Positions 9,091 through 17,424 of a stretch of DNA of 64,000 nucleotides are shown here, in pieces. Source of the stretch: CAVVEQ01 sp963802095 (lineage in GTDB: Bacteria > Chloroflexota > Anaerolineae > Anaerolineales > Anaerolineaceae); NCBI GenBank assembly GCA_963802095.1, contig CAWDHI010000007.1:372001-436000 (forward strand), given 5' to 3'. Under the pieces are notes generated by a model. That model had not been told where the DNA came from and did no database searches. It worked only from the letters and a program-made list of their open reading frames with translations. The stretch's first letter is position 1, and every line of letters begins with the position of its first letter. The position numbers and the translations under genes are program-made.

Positions 9091-9516
9091 TTAGATGTGG
9101 GAAATTTCCTGCAGAAAATTCTTGACCCGCGGGATCAATTCCTCGGCATCCGTATAAGTCAATAACTTCAGCTTGGGCATGTCGTTGCCGGTGATCATCT
9201 TGGAGACCCTGCGTCCTTTTTGGTAACAGCAAAGCACCGGCTTTCCAAGAAGAAGTGCCAGGGCGATCTCATAGCCCACGCCGTGCGAAGGTGTGCTCAC
9301 TTCCGCGATGAGTGCGTCGCAATCCTCCACCCATTTCACATCCCGTTTGAATACATCGATTGGAGTGGAAGAATCCTCATAATCCTGTACCTTCGGGCTG
9401 GCCAGGATGGCAGTGGGCACTTCGTGTCCCCATCCCACAAGATTATCCACCAGGACCTTATAGATTTCCTGATCGGTCCGCCCGCCTGTGATCGAGCATG
9501 AGAAGTAAATGTTCAT
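9091..9516 (-). CDS. Nucleoside 2-deoxyribosyltransferase-like / DNPH1-family hydrolase
   Basis: Small protein of 141 residues resembling deoxynucleoside 5'-monophosphate N-glycosidases (DNPH1/RCL) and nucleoside deoxyribosyltransferases. The N-terminal strand-loop M-N-I-Y-F-S-C-S-I-T-G-G-R, the mid-protein D-V-x-W-V-E-D-C-D-A-L-I-A-E-V and S-H-G-V-G-Y-E are typical. The Glu after G-V-G-Y is the expected nucleophile. Start ATG 9516 has GGAGG at good distance; a longer upstream frame lacks family similarity. It converges on the sensor kinase gene with a 6-nt gap. Likely role is removal or salvage of (modified) deoxynucleoside monophosphates; the exact substrate is open. Confidence 0.82.
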   Translation of the reverse strand: MNIYFSCSITGGRTDQEIYKVLVDNLVGWGHEVPTAILASPKVQDYEDSSTPIDVFKRDVKWVEDCDALIAEVSTPSHGVGYEIALALLLGKPVLCCYQKGRRVSKMITGNDMPKLKLLTYTDAEELIPRVKNFLQEISHI

Positions 9517-9659
9517 CCGGTTTCCTCCGAAGCACAATTTTAACATGCGAAACACAACTACAAAGCTGAATAATGGCATAGATTATGCATCGTTTGTCGT
9601 GAGCGTAACGAAGTTTCCCATTCTCAATAATCTGCCGGGAAACAATTAAGGAGATTCAT

Positions 9660-10343
9660 ATGAAAAAGACCGCCTTGTTATTCACCCTGGTAATTGCAGT
9701 GACCCTTGTTTTAAGCGCCTGCAATCTACCCGCCTCCCAGCCTCCCGAGCAATCCCCCACCCAGGGGCGTCCGACCCCCGTGGCAACCAACCAGACGTTG
9801 CACGAGATCGTCAGCCAAACCCAAACTGCGATCGCCAAATCGGGCGGCGGCGCGCCAACCCAGGGATTGCCAACCGTGCAGGAAACAATGGGGCCAGCCC
9901 AGAACACCAACACCCCCGCTGCTGTAATGGTCACAACCCAGCCAACCTCGAACGTGGTCGTTCCCACCCAGGCCCCGGTTATAACTGTTCCCACCCCCAC
10001 GCCTGGCCTGCCAACCACCTACATGATCCACGAAGGTGAATGGTGCTATTGTATTGCCCGTCGATTCAATATCCTGGCTGGTGCTTTACTCCAGGCAAAC
10101 GCGGCCTGCCAAAACAACAGTGTTGCTCCTGGGACAAACCTTACCATTCCCCAAAATGCTTCACCCTGGGAGGGAGAACGTTCCCTGGTTGCGCACCCTG
10201 CTACCTATACCGTGCGTCCCAACGATACCATTTTCACCATAGCCTGTTATTACGGGGCGGTTGATCCGAATGCGATCATTTTCGCAAATTCCCTGGCCGC
10301 GCCCTACACCCTGGTACCCGGGCAGATTCTGAATATCCCCTAA
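9660..10343 (+). CDS. LysM-domain lipoprotein
   Basis: Secreted lipoprotein of 227 residues: signal peptide with L-S-A-C (Cys21), a Pro/Thr/Gln-rich unstructured linker (about 25-120), then two LysM modules (about 121-166 and 179-227) that should bind peptidoglycan or another N-acetylglucosamine polymer. AAGGAG lies 5 nt before ATG. The modules contain several cysteines (C-Y-C, A-A-C, I-A-C), unusual for LysM and suggestive of disulfides outside the cell. It stands alone on the plus strand after a gene on the opposite strand; a hairpin follows its stop codon. No enzymatic domain is present, so it is likely a structural or binding protein. Confidence 0.9.
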   Translation: MKKTALLFTLVIAVTLVLSACNLPASQPPEQSPTQGRPTPVATNQTLHEIVSQTQTAIAKSGGGAPTQGLPTVQETMGPAQNTNTPAAVMVTTQPTSNVVVPTQAPVITVPTPTPGLPTTYMIHEGEWCYCIARRFNILAGALLQANAACQNNSVAPGTNLTIPQNASPWEGERSLVAHPATYTVRPNDTIFTIACYYGAVDPNAIIFANSLAAPYTLVPGQILNIP

Positions 10344-10373
10344 TCCAATCACGATCGGTTATTGTATACTTAC

Positions 10374-10395
10374 GGGCGGAAGGCATCTTCCGCCC
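10374..10395 (+). terminator. 9-bp hairpin between LysM and NUDIX genes
   Basis: GGGCGGAAG (10374-10382), a GCAT loop, then CTTCCGCCC (10387-10395). The tail ATATTGTTTCC is only moderately T-rich. It could terminate the LysM gene or form in the 5' leader of the NUDIX gene, since a TATACT box lies just upstream at 10365-10370. Confidence 0.5.
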
Positions 10396-10418
10396 ATATT
10401 GTTTCCAAGGACCAAGGG

Positions 10419-10958
10419 ATGAAGCACACCATCAGGCAGCGTGAAGTGGTCTATACGGGGAAAGCGTTCAAAGTGGAAAAAGTTCACCTGGGGCTCCCGG
10501 ATGGGCGGGAAGGCTATTACGATCTGGTAAACCATTTAGGATCGGTCACCATATTGCCCTTGAGCCAGCAAGGCAATATTCTTTTTGTGAGGCAATACAG
10601 GATAGGATCAGAAAGCGAATTACTGGAGCTCCCTGCCGGTACCCTGAATCCTGGGGAAGACCCGCTTGAATGCGCCAAGCGTGAGATACAGGAGGAGACC
10701 GGTATGGGTGCCAGGGAGTTCATCCCACTGGGAGATATGTTCCTCGCCCCGGGATATGCCAGCGAGCATATGTATCTCTACCTCGCCAGGGACCTTTTCC
10801 CATCCGATTTGGTAGGTGATGAGGATGAATTCATCCAAGTACAAAAGATCCTTGTGAAGGATGCCTATGAAATGGCTGCTGCAAATGAGATACACGACAG
10901 CAAGACACTGGCTGTGATGCTGCTGGCGAGGCAATACCTGGATGAATTTCTCGCTTGA
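10419..10958 (+). CDS. NUDIX hydrolase, ADP-ribose pyrophosphatase type
   Basis: Protein of 179 residues with a complete Nudix box at about 74-96 (G-x5-E-x7-R-E-I-x-E-E-T-G-M), which binds Mg and catalyses pyrophosphate-bond cleavage. The N-terminal beta-sheet and the E-L-L-E-L-P-A-G segment before the box are typical of ADP-ribose pyrophosphatases (NudF type), which turn ADP-ribose into AMP and ribose 5-phosphate. I chose ATG 10419, with AAGG 8 nt upstream, since the 19 residues of the longer frame overlap the hairpin and have no family similarity. A strong hairpin follows the gene, so it is probably monocistronic. Confidence 0.88.
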   Translation: MKHTIRQREVVYTGKAFKVEKVHLGLPDGREGYYDLVNHLGSVTILPLSQQGNILFVRQYRIGSESELLELPAGTLNPGEDPLECAKREIQEETGMGAREFIPLGDMFLAPGYASEHMYLYLARDLFPSDLVGDEDEFIQVQKILVKDAYEMAAANEIHDSKTLAVMLLARQYLDEFLA

Positions 10959-10990
10959 TGCTTGAGACTACTCAACATGCGAAAAATCGG

Positions 10991-11022
10991 CGCGGGGGAA
11001 TGTGACTTTAATCACCCCCGCG
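10991..11022 (+). terminator. Hairpin after the NUDIX gene
   Basis: CGCGGGGG (10991-10998) pairs perfectly with CCCCCGCG (11015-11022), with a 16-nt loop that may itself pair. The tail ATACAATTATC is A/T-rich. Position, 32 nt after the NUDIX stop, fits a transcription terminator. Confidence 0.55.
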
Positions 11023-11060
11023 ATACAATTATCCTCCTGCGGATGTCCAGACAGTTGTCG

Positions 11061-11090
11061 TATAATTGACCCCGGAAAATCATTTCCCGG
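11061..11090 (+). promoter_or_regulatory. Promoter and possible operator of PFOR
   Basis: TATAAT at 11061-11066, about 80 nt upstream of the PFOR start. An imperfect palindrome (CCGGAAA ... TTTCCCGG, 11072-11090) overlaps the expected transcription start and could bind a regulator. No good -35 box is visible. Confidence 0.4.
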
Positions 11091-11148
11091 AGGGCTCCCT
11101 GCCTGACGGGAATATTTTGAAACCCTGTTTTATTATGGAGCCTCAATC

Positions 11149-14100
11149 ATGCCACGACAAAAAGTAACGATCGATGCCAATGAAGCTGTTGCGTACGTTG
11201 CTTACCGCGTCAACGAAGTGATAGCGATATACCCGATCACCCCCTCCTCAACGATGGGGGAACACGCCGACGCCTGGTCTGCAGCGCGGATACCCAATAT
11301 CTGGGGAACGGTACCGCATGTGATGGAAATGCAATCCGAAGGCGGCGCTGCAGGTGCGGTGCACGGCGCGCTGCAATCCGGTTCGATGACCACCACCTTC
11401 ACTGCCTCGCAGGGACTGCTGTTGATGATCCCGAACATGTACAAGATCGCCGGCGAGCTGACCCCCACAGTTTTCCATGTTTCCGCCCGTACCCTGGCTG
11501 CTCATGCGCTATCAATCTTCGGGGATCACTCGGACGTGATGGCCACCCGCCAGACTGGTTTTGCCATGCTGGCAAGCAATTCGCCGCAGGAGGCGCATGA
11601 TACTGCCCTGATCGCAGAAGCAAGCACGCTGCAATCCCGTGTGCCGTTCGTACACTTTTTTGATGGCTTCCGCACCTCTGCGGAGGTAAACAAGATCGAG
11701 CAATTGGACGTGGAGGATATCCGCAGCATGATCCCGGATGAGAAGGTAACGGAGATGCGCACCCGTGCGCTTTCTCCCGATCATCCCGTTCTACGCGGTT
11801 CTGCCCAAAACCCGGATGTTTATTTCCAGGCTCGCGAAGCCTGCAATCAGTTTTATGATGCGACCCCCGAGTTCGTTCAGAAGGAAATGGATCGTTTTGC
11901 GAAGCTCACCGGGCGTCAATATCACCTCTTCGATTACTTTGGTGCTCCAGATGCCGAGCAGGTCGTGGTCATCATGGGGTCCGGTGCCGAGACTGCCTCC
12001 GAAACAGCCGCATTTTTGAATCAAAAAGGACGCAAGGTGGGTGTGGTTTCAGTGCGTCTTTTCCGTCCGTTTTCGGTGGAGCACATGTTGAAGACTCTAC
12101 CAGCTACGACAAAAAAGATTGCAGTGCTTGACCGCACCAAAGAGCCCGGATCTGTTGGTGAGCCGCTATACCAGGATGTGATCACTGCGATCGCTGAAGG
12201 TCTGGGAAACGGCACCGCCCCGTTTAAATCCATGCCGGTGATCATCGGTGGACGTTACGGCCTGGCTTCCAAGGAATTCACCCCTGCGATGGCCAAGGCG
12301 ATCTTTGATGAGCTGGAAAAAAGCTCTCCTAAGAATCATTTCACGGTCGGCATCCACGACGACGTGACCAACACCAGCCTGGAATTTGATCCTGCCTTCT
12401 CCATCCTGGGGGATGAAACCCGCTGCTGCGTGTTCTTTGGTCTCGGTGCGGATGGTACGGTTGGGGCAAACAAGAACTCGATCAAGATCATTGGCGAGGA
12501 AACCAACAACTTCGCCCAGGGGTATTTTGTCTACGACTCCAAGAAATCCGGAACTGTCACCATTTCTCACCTTCGCTTCGGCCCAATACCGATCCGTGCA
12601 CCCTACTTGATCGGGACCGACGAAGCCCAGTTCGTTGCCTGTCACCAGTTCGTCTTCCTGGAGCGTGTGGACATGCTCAAATACGCAGCCTTTGGCGCGA
12701 CCTTCCTCCTCAACAGCATTTATGGACCGAACGAGGTCTGGGATAAGCTCCCGCGCGAGGTGCAGCAGGGGATCATCGCCAAAAAGCTCAAATTCTACGT
12801 GATCGACGCCTACGACATAGCCGAAAAGACGGAGATGGGTGGTCGCGTGAATACAATCATGCAGACCTGTTTCTTTGCCATCTCCGGTGTGCTTCCGCGC
12901 GAAGAGGCAATCTACGAGATCAAGAAAAGCATCCAGAAAACCTATGGAAAGCGCGGCGAGGCTGTTGTCAACCAGAATAACGCAGCAGTGGATGCCACCC
13001 TGGCGAACCTCTTCGAGGTGAAGGTACCCGGCGAGGTAACCAGCACCATCACCCGGCGTGACCCGATGCCGAAAGAAGCCCCCACTTTTGTTCGCGATGT
13101 GCTTGGCAAGATCATTGCCTTCGAGGGTGACGAACTGCCGGTAAGCGCGATGCCAATTGATGGTACATTTCCAACCGCAACGAGCCGTTGGGAGAAACGT
13201 AACATCGCCCTGGAGATCCCGGTGTGGGAACCCGATCTTTGTATCCAATGCGCAAAATGTTCGTTCGTTTGCCCGCACGCAGTTATCCGCACAAAGGTCT
13301 ACGACAGTAAATTCTTGGAGAAAGCCCCCGAAACCTTCAAATCCCTGGATGCTAAATTCAAGGAATTCCCGGGAATGAAATTCACTGTTCAGGTTGCGCC
13401 TGAGGATTGCACAGGTTGTGGATTGTGCGTGGAAGCCTGTCCGTCCAAGGATAAGACCCAACCCAGCCGCAAGGCTATCAACCTGGCTCCGCAGCTGCCT
13501 CTGAGGGAAGTTGAAGGAATGAACTGGGACTTCTTCCTCGGGTTACCCGACCCAGAACGGTCCGCATTTGACCCATCCTCGGTGAAGAATTCTCAACTTC
13601 TCACCCCGCTCTTCGAGTTCTCGGGAGCTTGTGCGGGTTGCGGTGAGACCCCATATATCAAGTTGCTCACCCAACTTTTTGGCGACCGCATGCTGGTTGC
13701 CAACGCCACAGGCTGCACCTCGATCTATGGCGGCAACCTGCCAACCACGCCATGGGCGCAGAACAAGGACGGGCGTGGGCCATCCTGGTCCAACTCGCTT
13801 TTCGAAGATAACGCAGAGTTCGGATTGGGCATGCGCCTGACCCTGGATAAGCAGATTGAATTCGCGCTCGAACTGGTGAAAAATCTCTCCACCCAGATCG
13901 GCGAATCACTTGCCGGAGAGATTCTCGCCGCGGATCAAACGAATGAAGAGGGTATTAAGCTCCAGCGCGAGCGTATCACAAAATTGAAGCAAAAACTCAC
14001 CGGGATCAAGGATCCCAAAGCCGGGCAACTTGCTGCCATTGCGGACAACCTGGTTAAGAAATCCGTTTGGATTATCGGCGGCGACGGCTGGGCGTATGAT

Positions 14101-14730
14101 ATCGGTTACGGCGGTCTCGATCATGTACTTGCCACCGGGCGAAATGTTAAAATGCTGGTGCTGGATACCGAGGTTTACTCGAATACTGGCGGACAATCCT
14201 CCAAGGCCACCCCGCGTGCTGCGGTGGCGAAATTCGCCGCTAACGGAAAGGGATTGCCCAAGAAGGACCTGGGGATGATCGCGATGAGCTACGGGTATAT
14301 CTACGTCGCCCGCATCGCCTTTGGCGCGAGCGACGTGCAGACCCTGCGTGCGCTTATCGAGGCAGACGCCTTTGATGGTCCGGCATTGGTGATCGCCTAT
14401 TCGCACTGTATCAACCAGGGCATCGATACCAGGCGCGGCCTGGATCAGCAGAAACTGGCAGTCCAAAGCGGGATCTGGCCGCTCTACCGTTACAATCCCG
14501 AGCTGGTAAAGGAAGGCAAGAATCCCCTGCAGCTCGATTCGAAGGATCCCACGATTAAGGTGGAGGATTACGCCTACAAAGAGACCCGTTACCGCATGCT
14601 GGTTCAGAGTGACGAAAAGCGGGCGGAACTGCTGATGAAACTGGCGAACGAAGATGTGGTTTCACGATGGAATCTCTACAAGCAAATGGCACAAATTAGC
14701 TACGGCTCTGACGAAGCAGCCAAAGAGTAA
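11149..14730 (+). CDS. nifJ: Pyruvate:ferredoxin (flavodoxin) oxidoreductase
   Basis: Single-chain PFOR of 1193 residues, oxidatively decarboxylating pyruvate to acetyl-CoA and CO2 with reduction of ferredoxin; a central enzyme of anaerobic metabolism. Domain order is pyrimidine-binding domain (YPITPSSTMGE near residue 25), transketolase C-terminal-like domain, gamma domain, ferredoxin domain with C-I-Q-C-A-K-C-x3-C-P (about 697) and C-T-G-C-G-L-C-x3-C-P (about 752), and the thiamine-diphosphate domain beginning C-A-G-C-G-E (about 827) with G-C-T-S-I-Y-G-G. The late conserved Cys in S-H-C-I-N-Q-G (about 1085) is also present. Length is normal for the family. GGAG precedes ATG. A dihydroorotate dehydrogenase-like gene follows 30 nt later. 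Confidence 0.97.
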   Translation: MPRQKVTIDANEAVAYVAYRVNEVIAIYPITPSSTMGEHADAWSAARIPNIWGTVPHVMEMQSEGGAAGAVHGALQSGSMTTTFTASQGLLLMIPNMYKIAGELTPTVFHVSARTLAAHALSIFGDHSDVMATRQTGFAMLASNSPQEAHDTALIAEASTLQSRVPFVHFFDGFRTSAEVNKIEQLDVEDIRSMIPDEKVTEMRTRALSPDHPVLRGSAQNPDVYFQAREACNQFYDATPEFVQKEMDRFAKLTGRQYHLFDYFGAPDAEQVVVIMGSGAETASETAAFLNQKGRKVGVVSVRLFRPFSVEHMLKTLPATTKKIAVLDRTKEPGSVGEPLYQDVITAIAEGLGNGTAPFKSMPVIIGGRYGLASKEFTPAMAKAIFDELEKSSPKNHFTVGIHDDVTNTSLEFDPAFSILGDETRCCVFFGLGADGTVGANKNSIKIIGEETNNFAQGYFVYDSKKSGTVTISHLRFGPIPIRAPYLIGTDEAQFVACHQFVFLERVDMLKYAAFGATFLLNSIYGPNEVWDKLPREVQQGIIAKKLKFYVIDAYDIAEKTEMGGRVNTIMQTCFFAISGVLPREEAIYEIKKSIQKTYGKRGEAVVNQNNAAVDATLANLFEVKVPGEVTSTITRRDPMPKEAPTFVRDVLGKIIAFEGDELPVSAMPIDGTFPTATSRWEKRNIALEIPVWEPDLCIQCAKCSFVCPHAVIRTKVYDSKFLEKAPETFKSLDAKFKEFPGMKFTVQVAPEDCTGCGLCVEACPSKDKTQPSRKAINLAPQLPLREVEGMNWDFFLGLPDPERSAFDPSSVKNSQLLTPLFEFSGACAGCGETPYIKLLTQLFGDRMLVANATGCTSIYGGNLPTTPWAQNKDGRGPSWSNSLFEDNAEFGLGMRLTLDKQIEFALELVKNLSTQIGESLAGEILAADQTNEEGIKLQRERITKLKQKLTGIKDPKAGQLAAIADNLVKKSVWIIGGDGWAYDIGYGGLDHVLATGRNVKMLVLDTEVYSNTGGQSSKATPRAAVAKFAANGKGLPKKDLGMIAMSYGYIYVARIAFGASDVQTLRALIEADAFDGPALVIAYSHCINQGIDTRRGLDQQKLAVQSGIWPLYRYNPELVKEGKNPLQLDSKDPTIKVEDYAYKETRYRMLVQSDEKRAELLMKLANEDVVSRWNLYKQMAQISYGSDEAAKE

Positions 14731-14760
14731 AGAAAACAATACGAGCAGGAAGGTCATAAA

Positions 14761-15768
14761 ATGCCTGAATTAAAAACAACCTATCTTGGTCTGAACCTCA
14801 GCAACCCGCTGGTCGCCTCCGCCAGCCCTTATTCCAAAAAGGTGGAAAAAGCCAAGGAATTGGCGGATGCCGGGATCGGCGCGATCGTGATGCACTCATT
14901 ATTTGAGGAACAGATCAACCACGAAAGTCGCGAACTTGACCATTTCCTTAACCAGGGCACAGAATCATTCGCCGAAGCTCTAACATATTTTCCGGAGATG
15001 GATCACTACGACGTGGGACCAGAAAAGTACCTGAAGTTGATCGGCGAGTTGAAGAAATCCCTTCCCATCCCGGTGATCGCGAGTTTGAATGGTGTTTCCA
15101 GTGGAGGTTGGGTGGATTACTCGCGCCGGATGCAGGATGCTGGGGCGGATGCGTTGGAATTGAATATCTACTTCCTTTCCACTGATGCGGCGGTCACAAG
15201 TGGTGACCTGGAAAAAGCCCAGATTGAGTTGGTGCAACAGGTCAGTGAATCCGTGCGCATCCCGGTTTCAGTCAAGCTCAACCCGTTCTATACCAGCCTG
15301 CCGAACTTTGCTGCCAGATTGACCGCAGCCGGAGCTAAAGGGTTGGTGTTTTTCAACCGATTCTACCAGCCCGACCTGGATATTAATGCGCTGGAAGTTG
15401 TGCCCACCCTGGAGCTCAGCACCTCTGCCGAGCTGCGCCTGCCCCTGCGCTGGATCGCGATCCTCTATGGGAAACTACAGGCAGACCTTGCGCTTTCGAG
15501 CGGCGTGCACACAGGTGACGGATGCGGTTAAAGCGCTGATGGCAGGCAGCCAGGTTGCGATGATGACCAGCGCCCTAGTTACATGAAGATGCTGGGTATG
15601 CGACCAAAGTGCTGGAGGAATTGACCGGTTGGATGAAAGCCCGGGAGTACACCTCGGTGGATCAGATGCGCGGAGACGCTCAGTCAGAAGGGAGTGGCCA
15701 ACCCAGCCGCCTTCGAGCGCGCAAATTATCTTCAGGTGCTCACCAGTTTTGACACCAGGTTGAAATAA
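14761..15768 (+). pseudogene. Dihydroorotate dehydrogenase-like flavoprotein, three single-base frameshifts
   Basis: The first 250 residues read as a dihydroorotate dehydrogenase-like TIM barrel (N-P-L-V-A-S-A-S-P, S-L-N-G, V-S-V-K-L-N-P). From 15517 the frame changes three times, and each time removal of one G restores family-like protein: at 15517 (giving G-V-H-T-G-T-D-A), 15578 (S-A-L-L-H-E-D-A-G-Y) and 15675 (R-G-T-L-S-Q-K-G). The third change brings back the original frame, which ends at TAA 15766-15768 after F-D-T-R-L-K. The intact protein would have about 334 residues. AGGAAGG precedes ATG. It follows PFOR closely and probably formed an operon with it. Sequencing error or recent decay are both possible. 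Confidence 0.82.
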
Positions 15769-15786
15769 CCAGGTCGAATAAAAAAA

Positions 15787-15810
15787 CACCGCCTCGAAGT
15801 GGAGGCGGTG
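15787..15810. terminator. Bidirectional intrinsic terminator
   Basis: CACCGCCTC (15787-15795) and GAGGCGGTG (15802-15810) form a perfect 9-bp stem with a 6-nt loop. A run of A precedes and a T-rich tail follows, so it can serve both the plus-strand PFOR/DHOD-like unit and the convergent lipoprotein gene. Confidence 0.85.
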
Positions 15811-15822
15811 ATTTCGTTTTAA

Positions 15823-17205
15823 TTATTTTGCTGCAGATGCCATTTTCTCTGCAGCGGCTTTATCGGGAGCGATGAGCCACCAGATATCGCCACCTTCACG
15901 GTAGATCTTCACGAATTGATTGGCTGTATTTTCCCATGTGATGGAATCATTGGATTTATCCACTGGGCTGCCCCAACGTTTTTGACCGTAATCGGTAAGT
16001 GCTTTCCAGAATTCATCTGCATCTTTAGCGCTATCCCACCGGCTTCGCATAATGACAGCCAGCTGGCTGGTAGATTCATTCCAGTTGACTGTATAAGTAT
16101 CACCCGCCCAACCTGCAGCAGCGATTGAAGCAACCTCTTCATCCAGGCGCGAAAAAGCATTATCCCCTGCGGAAAGTATCAGGTGCCAGTACCATTCCCC
16201 CATGGAATTGCGTGTGGTCTCCTCCCAGCCTTCGCCCAGGGCGGCGGTGATATCTTTGAGGGGGATTTCCACCTGCCGGTCGGCGGGGTACTTTTCCGGG
16301 TGCAGGATCATTTCCGTTGAGGAGGGCGGGTTTTCGTAGGCTTTATCCACTGCTGACCAACCACCGCTGTCATAAAGGTATTGCACGAAACTCAATCCCT
16401 GGTCATATGGGAAAATGAAATCTTTCTGTAAATAATATGGTGTTGAATCGAAAATCGGACTGGAATAGCTGCTGTAAAAATTCTGAACATCCAATTGATC
16501 CTGTTCGGTGGCTTCCTGGAAAAACCAGAATTGCTCGGTGAGCGATGCATCACCTTCTATGAGCGACTGGACGCCAGCGCAGTATTCCGTGTGGGTTTCA
16601 CAGTGATCGTCATTCATTTTCAAACCGTTTTCCATATCCCAAGTCTGATCCTGAAGCACATGCGTGTATTCATGGGCATAGGTCATCTTTTCGGTGCCGG
16701 TAAGTTTATCTGCCTGGATGACGAACATCTCCTTGGTTTCCGGGTCGTAATACCCTGCAACCTGTTCGGAATAGAGATTGATAAAGAGACTGTATAGGTC
16801 ATAGCCCGGAGGCAGGAGTCCGAAGGCAGCCAGTTCGCGCACATCCGCCCGGGCTTCCTCCTGGGTGTAATCCTTGAAAAAGTCATTCTTGACGTTTTCC
16901 TCGAGTTCCGATGGGCTGAGCATAGCCTGTTTTAATTCCTGCACCTTCGGTTTCAATCCGCGTAACTCAATTACCTGCTGCTGGATCTCCTCGAAGAGGG
17001 AGTTATCTTCCATATCTGAGGATTGAGATGTCTCACCTTCCGTGGGGGTCACCGGGGCGGTGACTGTTTCCTCTGATTCCGGGGGAGTTGGAGCAAGGGT
17101 TGGGGTGACGGGGGTGGGATCACTGGAAAGGAGATCACCCAGGCTAGGCAGGCTGCAGGCAGCTGTTATTAGGATGATGAGGGAAAGAAGGGCGATTTTT
17201 TTCAT
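15823..17205 (-). CDS. Lipoprotein with HExxH metalloprotease motif
   Basis: Exported lipoprotein of 460 residues: signal peptide ending T-A-A-C (Cys17), a Pro/Thr/Glu-rich linker to about residue 65, and a globular part containing Y-A-H-E-Y-T-H (His178, Glu179, His182), which is the zinc-binding HExxH motif of metallopeptidases. The surrounding T-x-T-H-V-L-Q-D-Q and the preceding G-Y-Y-D-P-E-T segment suggest a gluzincin/minigluzincin-like fold. A third zinc ligand cannot be assigned with confidence. AAGG lies upstream of the ATG. The gene is monocistronic, ends at the bidirectional terminator and has no clear partner. Function beyond probable peptidase is unknown. Confidence 0.78.
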   Translation of the reverse strand: MKKIALLSLIILITAACSLPSLGDLLSSDPTPVTPTLAPTPPESEETVTAPVTPTEGETSQSSDMEDNSLFEEIQQQVIELRGLKPKVQELKQAMLSPSELEENVKNDFFKDYTQEEARADVRELAAFGLLPPGYDLYSLFINLYSEQVAGYYDPETKEMFVIQADKLTGTEKMTYAHEYTHVLQDQTWDMENGLKMNDDHCETHTEYCAGVQSLIEGDASLTEQFWFFQEATEQDQLDVQNFYSSYSSPIFDSTPYYLQKDFIFPYDQGLSFVQYLYDSGGWSAVDKAYENPPSSTEMILHPEKYPADRQVEIPLKDITAALGEGWEETTRNSMGEWYWHLILSAGDNAFSRLDEEVASIAAAGWAGDTYTVNWNESTSQLAVIMRSRWDSAKDADEFWKALTDYGQKRWGSPVDKSNDSITWENTANQFVKIYREGGDIWWLIAPDKAAAEKMASAAK

Positions 17206-17411
17206 TAGGTATCCTTAATCATTTAAAAATCTCGCAGAACCAATGTTGGAAAGAAGGAAGAAAGATCCGGAAAACGAATGTCAGAGTCTACCGAACACAT
17301 CAGTCTAACTTTCCCGCATAATGGGAGCATTATCCCAGTATTTTTCAGGTTTGTCGACAAGATTAGCAATCTCTAAGGATGAAAATGGACGAATTCTCTC
17401 CGATTACTGGG

Positions 17412-17417
17412 TATAAT
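17412..17417 (+). promoter_or_regulatory. -10 box of miaB, leaderless configuration
   Basis: TATAAT in the context GGGTATAATTC ends 7 nt before the miaB ATG at 17425. No Shine-Dalgarno sequence is present, so the mRNA should start at or near the A of ATG. Confidence 0.55.
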
Positions 17418-17424
17418 TCGCGCG

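Noticed and set aside
12166..13461. Long open frame (431 codons) on the strand opposite PFOR
   Set aside because: Antisense shadow of a strongly conserved gene; no family-like sequence, no ribosome-binding site, and similar long antisense frames lie opposite the kinase (20221-21546) and ggt (39013-40038) genes because of codon bias.
14761..15768. Selenocysteine or programmed frameshifting as the reason for the broken DHOD-like gene
   Set aside because: The breaks need base removal at three places and are not explained by reading a TGA; no slippery run or stimulating structure is present.
17316..17332. ATAATG...CATTAT inverted repeat upstream of miaB as an operator
   Set aside because: Only six bases per arm and about 80 nt from the start; too weak to call.
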